64,000 nucleotides of DNA. Source: Lagopus muta. Lineage: Eukaryota; Chordata; Aves; Galliformes; Phasianidae. The DNA is taken from positions 19,454,501-19,518,500 of the forward strand of contig NC_064442.1 in assembly GCF_023343835.1 (NCBI RefSeq), written 5' to 3'. Below are positions 22,833 through 34,599 of the stretch, one piece after another. Below the pieces are notes generated by a model. It had not been told where the DNA came from. It worked only from the letters and a program-made list of their open reading frames with translations, and did no database searches. The position numbers and the translations under genes are program-made. Position 1 is the first letter of the stretch. Each line of letters starts with the position of its first letter.

Positions 22833-25592
22833 TTCAGCTCTGACTGCGCCCTGTCTGCCACCTTGACTAGAGGAACTGCCAGCCCAGAGCTGCAGGCTGG
22901 AGAAGTCTGGCATTCCACTGATGCAGAGCTTGTGCTTTACTCGTTCCTTGGAGAGAGTTGTGTCTGTCCTCACTCCTGAATGCCTGAAAGCGTGGCAGGA
23001 AGCAGGACAATCTGTGACTCTTTGGCTTCCAGCCATCCCACCCAAACAAGGGTTTATTAGCGCAGCTACAACCCTGACCCAACTGCCCTTAGAGACAACT
23101 ACCTTTATTAGCATGTAGCCCAACCCCAGCATGAGTTTGCAGGGCTGAAGATCTTGCACCTCTAAGAATGTGAACAGTAGAGCTGCTGCAAGGTGCAAGG
23201 AGAGCAGCTGGAGTGCTCCTGCCTTCCTGCATGCCCATGGGCTGGTTTTGTTTTCATGCCCACATCCAAAATCTCCGGGGCCCCAGGTGCCTCTGTGCAG
23301 CGCACAGGGCTGACCCCATACTCTGATTTCTTCCAGTGCTGGCGATGAGGGCCAGGCAGCCTTGGCCATTGTGCAGGCATCCCAGAAGGACTGTGGAGTC
23401 TACCGGTGTGTGATCAGCAATGAGTATGGCACGGACTCCACTGATTTCCTGCTCAGCCCAGAAGGTGAGGTGCCCTCAGCTGCCTGGTGGCTCTTACACC
23501 TGTGTGACTGTGCGATCGGCTCTGAGGCAGGGTGAGATCCTGGCAGAACTCTGACTCTTCTCCTGCTTTGTCTCCTCCAGTGTTGTCAGGATTTATCTTG
23601 CGGGAAGAGATCGAAGGTAAGGATGACGTGCTGATGAGTTGCTGCCCTGGCCACCCGGCCTTGCTGTGGGATGGGCAGGATGTGCCTGTGTTGTCCCTCC
23701 TCACCAGCTCTTCCCTCCACCAGTTGGAGAGGAGATCGAGATGACACCCATGGTGTTCGCAAAGGGCTTGGCTGATGCGGGCTACTGGGGAGATAAATTC
23801 TTCGGGCGTGTGATGAGCGTGGACATGGAATTGGGTGCTGGCTTCCCACGCAAAGCCTGCCGTGCCAGAGCCATCTATGGCCTGGAGCCTGTCTTTGAGT
23901 CTGGCTGCACCTGCGTCATCAAAGTGCACAATTTCATTGTCTTTGGGACCAAGAACGAGAACAGCCTCATCGAGAAGAACTATGATATCACCATCCAGGT
24001 GGGCACTGTGAGCTATAGCCCTTTTGGGTCTCCCCTGGGTTTTCCATCTGTCCGTATCATAGTACCCAGCTTTCTTATTTTCTTTCCGCTTCTTGAATGC
24101 TCTGATTGAGTAAAGCCATGTCCCTGGCAATATCCGTGTTCTTCAGCCCTTCTCTCTGTGCAATGCAGAGCTACTCAGATCTTTCACTTGTCCTTTGACT
24201 GCTGAGACAGGGGAACAACTGGCAGTGGTCCCAAGGGTTGCTTTCTCTAGTGGAGGGGTCTCACAGCTTTGATGTGGGCTTGTTGACTGAAGGCAGGACA
24301 GGTTCCTGACTCTCCTGCTTGAATCTCCAGGAATGTAAAATCCAAAACTCCAGTCGCGAGTACTGCAAGATCTTTGCTGCTGAGGCCCGTGCTGTCCCTG
24401 GTTTTGGAGCAGTGCCCGAGTAAGTACGGTGCTGCAACTCTGCTAGTTTGACAGTGGAGCAAAGCATCTGGGGAGATGGTGGGAGGGTCCCCTGTGGGGC
24501 ACTGGGGACATCCCGAAGGGCAGCTCCCTCTTCTCCCACTCTCATGTGGAAGGGATATGGGGAGGAAGGCAAAAAATAGATGCAGATCTCTGCTGAGGTG
24601 GAAAGTTCTGCAACTGGTGCTGACCCCCGCTGTGTGCTGCCACACAGGATAGTTCCTCTGTACCTGATTTACCGACCGGCCAACAACATCCCTTACGCCA
24701 CGGTGGAGGAGGACCTGGGTGGGCCCTGTGAGCAGTACTGTGTCACTGAGAGAGATGGCAGCTTGGTGGCTCGAGGCACCTCGGAGATTGTGCTCAAATG
24801 CTGCACCTTCCAGCATTGGGTCTACCAGTGGACGAATGGAAACATCCTTGTGACTGACATGGAAGGTAAAGGGATGTTCCAGTGATTCTATGATTCCCAC
24901 CTGATACCCACGGCTCTTCACCTCACTCTTGCAAAAGGAGGAGCAATAGCTCCAGCCTTGCCCTCCTGCCTGTTTCCCCATGTGCCTTGGAGCCCTGCTC
25001 AAAGAGTGGTTGTGGTGCCCATCCTTGCCTGGGCAGGAACTGGTTGTTGTCCCTTTCTTTGCAGGAGTGGGCTGGAAGATGACCAATGTGCGGATAGCAA
25101 CCAACCTCAAAGGGTGAGTACCTCTCACTGCTAGTGTGGGCTGTCCCCACGTTGACCCCAGCTCTGCCACTTGTGTGATGGGGCACGACTGAGTGCAGCT
25201 GGCCGCTGTCCTCGCCAGCTGGTGGGACATCTCCTGGCACGAAGGAGAGCTGAGAGTGGCTGTGTTGCAGGTACCAGGGGCTGAAAGAAAGCTGCTTCCC
25301 CTCCCTGTTGGAGCAGTTTGCTGCGACTCACCAGTGCAACCATTACTGTGACATCCTGGGCCTGAAGACTCTGGAACCGGTCAAGCCCAAAGGCTCCAAG
25401 AGCCCCTCCATGGGCAGGAAGTCTGCCCAATCCAGCCCCCAGCTTCAGAAGAAGGGGGCAGCAAGTCCCCAGGGCACCCGCAAGACTACCGTGAGCCCCA
25501 GGAGTGCCCGCAGAATGGCAGAAGCGGCAGAGGCCCAGGCAGCCTCCAAACCCGGGCCTGGCGAGGCTGGCGGGCCTACTTGCCCTCAGTAG
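8699..25592 (+). CDS. ALPK3: Alpha-protein kinase 3 (5'-incomplete), 12 exons
   Basis: Coding exons: 8699-8820, 14700-14817, 15942-16965, 19753-21601, 22273-22420, 23337-23464, 23581-23616, 23724-23998, 24331-24419, 24648-24865, 25065-25113, 25271-25592 (stop TAG). All introns are GT-AG and phases close over 1,458 codons. Residues 1-115 form an Ig-like domain (first Cys at 37 in FTCIVTG; the usual second Cys is replaced in YQASARN). About 116-1037 is a long low-complexity, Glu/Pro/Ser-rich region. Residues 1038-1130 form a second Ig domain (LWCQFF, YRCVISN), and about 1142-1390 the alpha-kinase fold ([14 protein letters not shown], zinc-type [12 protein letters not shown]). The tail is basic, Ser/Pro-rich ([16 protein letters not shown]). 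The match to mammalian ALPK3 is residue-by-residue in these blocks. ALPK3 is known as a striated-muscle protein of the M-band and nuclear envelope, reported to be a pseudokinase; loss causes cardiomyopathy. The first exon and start codon are not identified. Confidence 0.96.
15942..17124 (+). other. ALPK3: Possible short ALPK3 3' end by read-through of the third exon
   Basis: If the donor at 16,966 (GCAGAG|GTAATT) is not used, the frame stays open for 52 further codons and stops at TGA 17,122-17,124. An AATAAA signal begins on the last base of that stop (17,124-17,129), followed by GT-rich sequence. A transcript ending here would keep the first Ig domain and lose the second Ig and the kinase fold. 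This is an inference; the spliced form is the main gene. Confidence 0.3.
22806..22832. repeat. A homopolymer (27 bp) in an ALPK3 intron
   Basis: An uninterrupted A run lies in the intron between the fifth and sixth recognised exons. The sequence before it shows no SINE, LINE or processed-gene body that would explain it as a retrotransposition tail. Confidence 0.8.
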
Positions 25593-26760
25593 CCATAGCT
25601 ACATTGGCGGGGACCCTTGCTGTGCCAGAGCAGGCCAGAGGCGCTCCTGCCTTTGGCTCCTGCCCCAGCTCGTGACGTTTGTGTTGTGTGATGTGTGCTA
25701 GTGCGAGCCACCCGGCTGCCTCTGCAGCAGAGCCAGCACAGCCATGGGCGTGATGGTGCCTTCCTGTGGGGTCTTCCACAGGCTTCTCTGCAGAAGCTGT
25801 TGCCAGCTATGGAGACTGTGGGGCCGTGCACACCCCGGAACTGGGGCTTTTTTTCTTCTGCCACCTCTTTCCCTTTGTCTTGCTTGAGCATTTGAAGCAC
25901 GGGCCATCAGACTGGCTCCCTGGGCTTTGACGTTGCCATGCCCCTTTCCTAGCAGTGTCCCGGTACTTCCCTGAGCTGACTGGGAGCATAGGCTCTCCTT
26001 CCTCACAGCTTTTTTTATGCTGCCCTGACACATGCTGCTACTCCTGTCCCTTTTCATGTCCTCTGTAAAGCCCAGCCAGTGCTTGGTCTCCAGGATGTGA
26101 ACCAAAGTGGAGTCCCACTGGTCCCTTGCATGCTGATTGCAAACATTTCACTCTAGTGAGGATCAATGGAGAGCTGCAGCACTTCTGCTTGCCTGCTGCT
26201 ATTGCTTGGGCTTCTAGAGTGTGGGTCAGCCCCGTAGCAGGGTATTGGTGGCTGCATGGGGTGGGGGCTCTCACACTTTTCCTCCCAGCCTCCCCTGCCC
26301 AGATGGATGCTGAGGGCTGCGGTGCTGCTATGGGTAAGGATGCTCTACCTCACACAGGGTGCACAGGAGTGGGGCACTGCTGTCACTCATGAGTGTCACC
26401 CCCCCACACTTCATACATACCCCAGTGGCAGCATCCCTGGTGCAGGATGGAGGCCGGTTCTGCAGTCAGCGATGGACAGGTAGTGGTGCTCACACTGCAA
26501 AGTAAAGCTCCCTGCATTGGGTCTGGCTTCTTCTGTCTCGCCACAGAGCATGGGTGCCACCACTGCCCCTCTAAATATAGCAGCGGTGGTGGAATCTGAA
26601 AATGGCTCACTGCAGACTGGCAAAGGAGGGAAGGGAGCGTGGTGTGCTCTGGGGCCCTGGTGCTTTGTTGTTGGGCCGCTGTAAAATAATGGGGTACATA
26701 TGTGTTCACCTTGGTGACTGGGGGTACTCGAGTGCAATAAAGCAAGAAGGACTGGCCTGT
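25593..26760 (+). other. ALPK3: ALPK3 3' untranslated region with AATAAA
   Basis: No further coding follows the TAG at 25,590-25,592. The first canonical AATAAA downstream is at 26,736-26,741, so the 3' UTR would be about 1.15 kb. The opposite-strand transporter ends about 300 bp further on, making the two genes tail-to-tail. Confidence 0.65.
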
Positions 26761-27063
26761 CCCCCTGTGGTTCCTGTGGAAGAGATGCATCCAAGCATGG
26801 CAGGATGGGACAGCTTGTGTTTGGGAAAGGAAATGGCTTCAAGTGAGATCTCTACTCCATTCATACCTGCCATAAGGAGAAGAGGATGGTGAACCTTAAA
26901 GAGGCACCTGATGAAGGCTTGGCTTGAAAGGTCGCTAGCAAACAGCAGCTATGGGGAGCTGCGCAGCGGGGTGCAGCCCCAGCAAGACATCCCACACCCT
27001 TTGTAGAACAGCTGAAGTCAGGACCAGAGAGGAAGCAGAGCACAAGCATGGGGATTTCTGTAG

Positions 27064-27069
27064 TTTATT
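27064..27069 (-). terminator. SLC28A2: Polyadenylation signal of the SLC28A gene
   Basis: TTTATT on the plus strand reads AATAAA on the minus strand, about 155 bp beyond the transporter stop codon (27,222-27,224). It is the first canonical signal after the stop and implies a short 3' UTR. Confidence 0.7.
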
Positions 27070-27221
27070 TGCAATCAGTTTCCCCTCTGTCCATGGGGCC
27101 AGCACCTAGGGATGCTGGTTACAAGGTGCATGGTGATTTCTGTCCAGCTGTTGGGGATTTTTCTGCCTTTGAGGCCAACTTGTGCAGACCACAGTGCTCC
27201 CTGGGGGTGGTATCTCTGGGT

Positions 27222-30200
27222 TCATGCCGTGCAGTGTGTGTGGTTGTAGTGCCTGCAGCACCCTGTCAGGCATGGCAGGCTGTCTGCCACGCTGTCCCAG
27301 GCTCCCGTAAAGGAGAGTGTCCCATTCTCGAGCACCGTGCTGGAAGGAGAGAGGCACAGTCAGGGCAAGAGCTGCCCTGCCAACCCCACAGCAAAAGTGA
27401 CGGTTCAGATGCTCGTGCACCTCAGTCCTAGGCAGCATGGCGCAGCTCCAGACCCTACCTGTCTCCCTGCTACACACCCACCTCGCAAACAGCTGCTTGC
27501 AGCACGTGTATATGGTATAGTTGGTAGAGGTGAAGTTCGCGTTGATAAGGATGGTCACGCAGTTGCCCACCTCTGTTGGCACATAGAGGAGGCCTAGGAG
27601 ACAAGGCCTCCTGGTTGGGGCTCTGAGGGACTGGGCACTTCAGTCCCATACCCTGGCAGTGCCATCCCTGTGCTGTGCTCGCAGGTCCCACATTCCACAT
27701 CCCTCCTACCAGTTGCAGCAGTGATGCCAGGGAGCCCCTCCCAAAGCTTTAACAGCCACCCTCAAAATGTCCCAGTTGCAGCCCAGATGAGGGTAAGAAG
27801 CCCCAGCAGAGCTATGGGATCTGGGGGCCCTGATGGAGAGCACAGCGTTTGAAGGCCCTACGAGAGCCATGGGGAGGGCAGCCAGCCTTCCCCATCCCTG
27901 CGGCTGCACTCACAGGTGTGTTCAGCTCTTTGCCCAGCCCTGTCTCCTGCCAGTGGCAGTGGGCAGGGACCTACCTGCCAGGCAGGAGTTGAGCATGGAG
28001 ACACAGATGCCCGTGAGCAAGGCTCGCAGCACAATGGAAGCCAGCTCACTCTTGCGGTGAGGAACCATGGAGGCTGCAGGGGCAAAGCAGAAGCTGGGGC
28101 AAGACAGATCCTTGCTTTGGCTCTGCCTGGGAGTAGGGACAGATGAGACAAGTGCCAAGTCCCCAAGTGGCCCTGACATCTACTGCTCTGCCATCAGAGC
28201 CATCTGGAACCTCTGTTCTATGCCCCATTGCTCAGTCGGTGAGTGTGTGGGATGTACAGGTGACCTTCACCATGGAAGTGGTACAAAATCACCCACATCA
28301 CCTTGTGCAAGCCCCATTTCTTACCTGCATGCTAATAAGAGACTGAACACAGAGGCCTGAAGGCAGCTCCCACTCCTTAGGTTCCTCTGCCCCATACCCA
28401 GATACTCAGGATGTGGGTCACACTCACTCAGGCCTCCCAGCATGATCCCAATGGAGCTTAGGTTGGCGAATCCACAGAGTGCAAAGGTGGTGATGCTTTC
28501 AGCACGCTCCTGGAGGGCACAGAGGCAGGGGATGATCACCTTGGCCCCACAGCAGCGCCACAACACCGTGTTGTAGTTCCCAGCCCAGCCAGCTGAGATG
28601 GAGACAAGTCCCATCCCAATTCTTTCAGCTTCTATAGAAGCAAGGGACAGGTGAGGGGCAGCTTGCCAATGGGAAAAGATGGATTGGCAGCAAGCAGAGG
28701 CCCTAGAGCATCATAGTCTAGCCCTCTGGAGGGCAGGACCAGTGGGACATGGTTTCACTGTCGCCTTCAGAATGACCCCACACCTAGCAGTGATATCCAA
28801 ATCTAGATGGCCACAAGTGCTCCCCCCTCCCCCTCCCATCCCCAGAATAATGGTGCCCCCCCTTGCTGCCTAGCACCCAGCCTTAGCCAGGTTCTGTGCC
28901 CCATTTCAGTTCCATCCCTGCCCTATACCCAGCAAGGTGGTGGTTGCCCTCACAGATATCCACTGCTTCCTGCTCCCGCTCCACTCCTCCAGGCCTGACA
29001 GCCGGTTCCTCTTGTACGTGGCTAGCTGCTGGTACGCCACAAACTCGTTCAGGAAGATCTTGATCCCCAGCAGCTCTGCTACCAGCGGTGAGTCTGCCCA
29101 ATCTGCCCCCATGAGAAAGGCCACAGGCATGAGGACGTAGGAGCAGATCATCTAGGAAGAGCATCCCAGGAGGGAACAGTTGAACCTTTGTAGAGCCCCT
29201 GGCTTGGGCACCTGCTGCTGGGGATCTAATCAGGCAGTGGGTAGAGGTGGAGATGGGTGGGAAACTTGGGAGTACCTGGAAGGAGAGGTCTTTGATTTCC
29301 ACCATCTCCCCAAACCAGCGCAAGGCAGCGTTGATGAACTCCAGCACGGCCAAGAAAGCAATGAGGTTGGCTGCAATGTTGGCCACGAGTCCTATGGAGG
29401 CGGCAGCCCCATTGCTGGCAGCTTCCAGGATGTTCCGCTCTTCCCTGGGAGGAAAGAAACCCTGACAGGATCACGTTGCCAGTCTCTGCAGACCTCACTA
29501 CGGGGTCTCCAAAATTTGTGCCACCTGCAGTGCCCAAACTGCACCCACGGCTGCCCCGTGCCACCCCTCTGCTCCCACTCACCCACTGCTGATACGAACG
29601 CTTTCTTTGCCCTTGAACTTGGACTCTTCCACTTCAGGGTAGACCAGTTTGGACATGGCAAGGGCACAGGGTGCAGCCATCACAGATGCTGCAATCAGCA
29701 ATGCCGCATCTATCTGCAACAGGCAGACTGTGGGCTCAGACCCTGTATGAGGCTGCCCAAGCACATTGCCAGCAATGCTTGGAGCAACCCAGGGCACTCT
29801 GCTCACTCGGAGTGGGAAGGTGTGCCTGTTTTTCCCATCTTAGCCACTGAGGATGCGGGGGGTAGCTCATCTGGATGAAAACAGTGCTAGAGCCACAGCA
29901 GTCGTAACTTCAGAGATGTTAATTTCTCTCTTGTTTGACTTCACCTTGATGATCCTTGCCCCCTCTTTATCCCTTTTATCAGTATCAGAGCAAGAACACT
30001 GCTGACTTGTACCTAGTGACGAGCAGTGTATCACAGCCACAGCCTTGTTACCCTGCCCCTGCCCTCTGCACTGCAGTTTCTCATTTCTCTGTCCTTTCAC
30101 CCTTGGCTCCCTGTTTAAGGAGACTAATTAATGTTTAAATAGCGGGAGCTCAGCCAGCAGGTTGAGGCCACATCCGGATATCACAGTTCTGAGACAGTGA

Positions 30201-33200
30201 GGAACTGGTGAGAGCACCAGTGGGGGCTCAGGCAAGGGGGTGGACCAGAGACCCCACCGCCAAGGGCCCTTCCAGGCTACATTATTCCATGGTGCAGTGA
30301 GATCTGCCCTGATTGCTGCGGAAGGACTCTGGGGTTTTGGCCAGGCCAGCATGAGGGCATCTCATTTATGGAAGGAGACCCACAGTGGGCTTTCTTACCC
30401 CACATGCCCAGGGCAGTTCTGGCACGCCAGACCCTTGAGCAGGGAAAATGAGCCATACAGCTGCTTGTGTTCTCACCCCAAAGGATATGTAGGCTCCCAT
30501 CACACTGCCTGCAATGGTGGAGAAGCCACCAGCCATCACGGCATGGATCTCAGAATGGGTCATGTCTGCAAGGTATGGGCGGATGAGCAGCGGGGCTTCA
30601 GTCTGTGAGAAAGAAAAACCTCTGCTGACACCACACAGGGCTGAGGGTCTCCTAGGAAGGGAAGAGAATACCCTTTTTCTGCCATCAGGAGCTGTTGAGG
30701 AGTTGGATCGCCTGCCACAAGCCTTACCTGTCCCACAAAGATGTTCCCTGCCACGCTCAACGTCTCAGTAGGGGTGGTGCCCAACGAGATCTGGAGGAGC
30801 CAGGAGATCTGGGGGAACACAAAGCCGCTGTGTTCGCAAAGACAGCCACCCCATGAGGCTGGCCACTCCAGCCTGCCCTTGCCAAGCTGCACAGAGGTGA
30901 TGTCCAGGAGTGCCCACAGACCAGGGAGTATCATCAGCCCCAGGTTTGGGTAAGAAAGAGGAGGTTGTGTCTATCACTTCAGCCCAAATTAGTACAACCC
31001 CAGTTTTCCTGGGACATCCTTCAGCTTTTTATAGGAGCTGCAGTAACTGGCAGGTCCTTCTTCTTTCCACAACCATCAAAAAGCTGGGCCCTACCTTGAG
31101 GATGAGCCACTGCATGACACCGAGGTAATAGAGGATGGACATCACGCAGCTGAAGAAAATGATGATGGGCAGACTCTGTAGACAAGGCACCAGGGTGTGA
31201 GATTAAAGGGCTGTTAAGCAGTGCATCTAAAGTACACTTGGGCGTGGTGTGATGTTGCACAGCCACCCCACACTATTGGGGTGCCACAACACTGCAGAGG
31301 AACAGGGTTAGTGTGAAAACCCCATGGCATGCAAGAGACCCATGGGTGCACACAAAGCATCCTTGAGCTGGTCGAACGCTGGCTAAGGCCAGAAGAAAAA
31401 CCAGACTCTATCTCTCCTTCCCAATACCTTATTCCACAAACTGACCTGAAATGCAAAGACGTCTTCAATGAGTGTATTCCCAAAAACGAAGCTAGAGCCA
31501 GCTTTGGTATAGCCCAGGAAGACCTGCAAATGGTGATGTTGCATGGTAGGAGGGAGATCTCCATGATCAAAATGTCCCAGTTGCAGCCCAGATGAGGGTA
31601 AGAAGCCCCAGCAGAACGATGGGATCTGGGGGCTCTTGTCCCAGTATCTCTTTTACCTAGCAGTGGACTGCCCCTTCACCTCACAGCTCCCTTGCCCCAG
31701 CAGATAAACCTAAGCTGAGAATACTTAGTGTGGTGTCTCTGAGTAAATGGGGCTCTGCTGCAGCTCCTGCAAGGGATACCACACCAAGGGGCCGGGGCTG
31801 TGCTAGAAAACCAGACAAGAGGTGGCTTTTCTCTTGGGCAATACAAGGGGACGGCAGCTCCTCCAGCCTGTACCACTCTCAGCTCCTCTTACTGGTCCCA
31901 GGACCTACATGGAGGACTGAAGCATGGGATGGGGTGAGCAGGAACAGTACCTGGATCTGGTCACCCAGCCACTGGAAAGCCTGAATGCCAGGGGTTGTTC
32001 GAAGGATGAAGAGTCCAATTAAAAACTCCAAGCCAAGACCCCAGAAAACAGCTCTCCAGGACACCTGGGGACCAACAGCAGAACGGTGACTGAGGTGTTA
32101 GCAGAGCCTTCAGACTTACCTCTCTGGATTCCTGCCCATTCAGTGGCTCTTGGGTGATGGTCATGCTAACAAAGTGTCACAGAAACCCACAAACATGGGT
32201 TGGCAACTGGGGAGGAAGACAAGTTGGTGGGAGTCAGGAAACAGCTGGCAAAATGGAGGAGAAGGGCACAAAGATCTTCTGGTTGTTTGACTGGTAGTAC
32301 AGATCCCTACTGCATGCTCACCAACCCTTTGGAGGAAAGGGCTGGACTGGTTGTCCAAAACATTAGAAAAGGTTGGACTGAAAGCCATTGGGACTTCAGT
32401 CACTTCTGCCCAACCCACCAGGATGTTCCTCTGCCCACAGGCACCTGAAGCACAGACATGGGTACAGGTGTGAGAGCTGTGGTAGAAAATAGGACAGTGG
32501 TAACATGGGGAACCCCAGGTTGAGCAGTGGGAAGGAGAATAGCAGGGTGGCGTTGGGGCTGCAGCACCCAGCTCTGCTCCCCAAGCTGTGTCCAGATCTG
32601 CCCTGGGAGCTTCTACTTCCTGCAGAGAGAGAGCCCATGGATTTCTCCTCTGTGCCACCTCCTGTGAGGGAAGCAATGGCCAAGCCACACCTGAAAAACG
32701 TACTGCGCTGTGGTGCTTGGAGAAGGCAAACAGGAAGAGCACCAAAACGCAGAAGCCAGCTAAGGAGATGAGCTGCTCTGGCTTCTTGGCCGTGTCCAAA
32801 GCCAGCCACGTCACCAGGCCTCCCAGGAGGAGCACATACAGCAGCCTGCAAAGAAACTTCCAAACTGTCACAGAGAGGCAGTCCCCACAGAGAGCAGCTC
32901 GGAGAGAGCAGGAGTTGACTGTGTGGAAGATGCCCAGCCTCCTCCCTGCTCACCACTTCAGCCATGGCCAGGACTTCTGCAAGCATTTCCAAAGGGGGCT
33001 GAGGAGTGTCAACACCTTTGCCCCACAGTACTTCTTGAAGAGGCTCCAGCACATGAAGAAGATGACCACCACAGTGATAACGACCAAGGCGAGGGCTCGC
33101 TGGAAGTTGAGCCAACACGCCGCAATGAAGTAGCACAGGTAGGCTGGGGAAGGCATGCGGGGGGTCAGAAACACCAGAATCGTGACATCATGGATTCACA

Positions 33201-33838
33201 ACACTAACTGGGGACAACAGTGAGGTATGCTGCCTCCAAACATCCTTCCCTGGCCACCTTAGAGGCTCTCCTTTGTGTGCGGGATGAGCAGGAAGCAGAC
33301 CGTGGGGCTGATGAGGTGCAGCCACCATGTGGGTGGCAGTGCCTGGATGCTGCATGGGCAGCCAAAGGGGTGTGGAGGTGGTGGAAAGTCCTCACCTGCT
33401 CCAAGGATCCCCCAGCAGACCCTTCGCAATGCCTTGGTGTGAGCCTTGCAGAATCTCTTTGCCTTGGAGGCTGGCTGCAGGGCTTTCCTGGGGAGAGTGG
33501 ACACACGAGGTGCAGATCAGCCCAATTTTGAGCTTGCTATGACCATTGGAGATATTTCCATGCGCACGTCTCCAGGGATTACCTTACCTGCAGTATGAAG
33601 CAACTCTCCCATTGCCTTCTCCTCTCTTCCTCTCATTCCCACCATGTGGACCATCACGTTCCTCGCAGAGCTCCTCCTCACCCTGGAAAACATCATTAGC
33701 CGGAGCGCCCAAGCAGCTCCTGCACCCCAACAGGGAGAGAATGGGGAGGTTTACCAGAGAGCTGAAAGCAGAGTTGTCTATGCCTTTCTCGAGGTTGTCC
33801 AGGTTTATCTGGTTTCCTTCCATCTCTAGACGTGCCAT
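27222..33838 (-). CDS. SLC28A2: Sodium-coupled concentrative nucleoside transporter, CNT1/CNT2 clade
   Basis: Coding exons, 5' to 3': 33838-33588, 33487-33396, 33143-32954, 32845-32704, 32064-31951, 31523-31446, 31175-31095, 30808-30728, 30602-30477, 29713-29583, 29444-29276, 29151-28954, 28509-28428, 28073-27975, 27593-27482, 27339-27222. Every junction is GT-AG and in phase, giving 687 aa. The N-terminus is hydrophilic (about 115 aa). Hydrophobic segments follow with CNT hallmarks: [81 protein letters not shown] and [16 protein letters not shown]. The lumenal/extracellular tail has N-glycosylation sequons (NFT, NYT, NHT) and Cys pairs (TCC, GCC). CNTs import nucleosides with Na+ across the plasma membrane. 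The sequence mixes CNT1 and CNT2 features. I chose SLC28A2 because the head-to-head arrangement with SHF matches the human SLC28A2-SHF locus; SLC28A1 or an unsplit ancestor remains possible. Confidence 0.93.
27762..27828. repeat. 67-bp duplicated segment, copy A (SLC28A intron)
   Basis: This 67-bp stretch in the intron between the 14th and 15th transporter exons matches 31,567-31,633 in the same orientation at 65 of 67 bases by eye. It contains the word GATGAGGGTAAGAAG, which resembles a splice donor. Confidence 0.85.
31567..31633. repeat. 67-bp duplicated segment, copy B (SLC28A intron)
   Basis: Second copy of the segment at 27,762-27,828, about 3.8 kb away, just upstream (in the gene sense) of the sixth coding exon. 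The match ends sharply on both sides and no transposon hallmark is visible. Confidence 0.85.
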
Positions 33839-33850
33839 TGCTTCACGGTG
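33839..33850 (-). other. SLC28A2: 5' UTR portion of the first coding exon of SLC28A
   Basis: On the minus strand a CTCTAG acceptor ends at 33,851, and twelve bases of leader precede the ATG at 33,838-33,836. An upstream non-coding exon is therefore expected. A second in-frame Met lies five codons downstream. Confidence 0.5.
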
Positions 33851-34599
33851 CTAGAGACACAGCATGGCGAATGACCCACTGGCTGAGGACACAGAGCCTG
33901 GGTCAGTGCCAGAGGGACAAATGTCTGCCCCCAGTTTTTGGTCTGAGGTCTCTGGGGAGAACAGCCTTTGCAGGAGGGATTCAGAGCAGCTCCTGTGCCA
34001 GCAAATTGAGTAGCCATCCTTTAGGGTGTGCAGGGCTGGGTGTGCTGGCCCACTGTTTCCCTGCCATCCTGGAGGGCCTTTGCTCTCCCCTGCTTCCCAA
34101 GGATTACAGGAAAGTGTCAGACCCCAGAATGCAATGAGGAGAGCCAGCACCCCTCCTCCAGGGCAGAGCCCTTTACAAAAATGGGAGATTTTGTACAAAC
34201 TAAAATTGGTCATCTCCCTCACCAAGAGCTCCCAGTGAAACCAAGTGCCCTCCAGCTAAGAATAAGGAAGAAAGGCTTTTCATGCTGGTGACAGGAACAG
34301 GGCAGGAGGAACATGTAGGAATAAACAGAGATTTGCATGGGGACGGTTTTAAAGGAGGATCATGGTGGGAGAACTGGTCCAGCAAAGCAAGAAAAAACAG
34401 TGTTAGCAAAGCGCAGAGTTCCTGGAGCATCCCGTTGGGACACCTGTGCCTGGAGAAGGATGGGAGAAGAGCAGAGCAGCCGCAGGGAAAGCAATGGGTG
34501 ACCGCGGGAGGACAGAGGGGAGCATGAAGGGTCCTCACGTGGTGGCAGCGAACGAGGCAGAGAGGCCAGTGCCACCCTCGCTTTGTTGCAGCGACGGTC

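Noticed and set aside
24866-24896. Possible CR1 tail (AGTGATTCTATGATTCCC) in an ALPK3 intron
   Set aside because: Only about 18 bases resemble the CR1 end and no CR1 body precedes it.
24247-25230. A 327-codon minus-strand frame over ALPK3 kinase exons
   Set aside because: It lies antisense to well-supported coding exons and their short introns and shows no recognised domain.
32161-32871. Minus-strand 236-codon frame starting [14 protein letters not shown]
   Set aside because: Only the part 32,704-32,845 is real (fourth transporter exon). The rest is read-through into the intron past the GTACGT donor.
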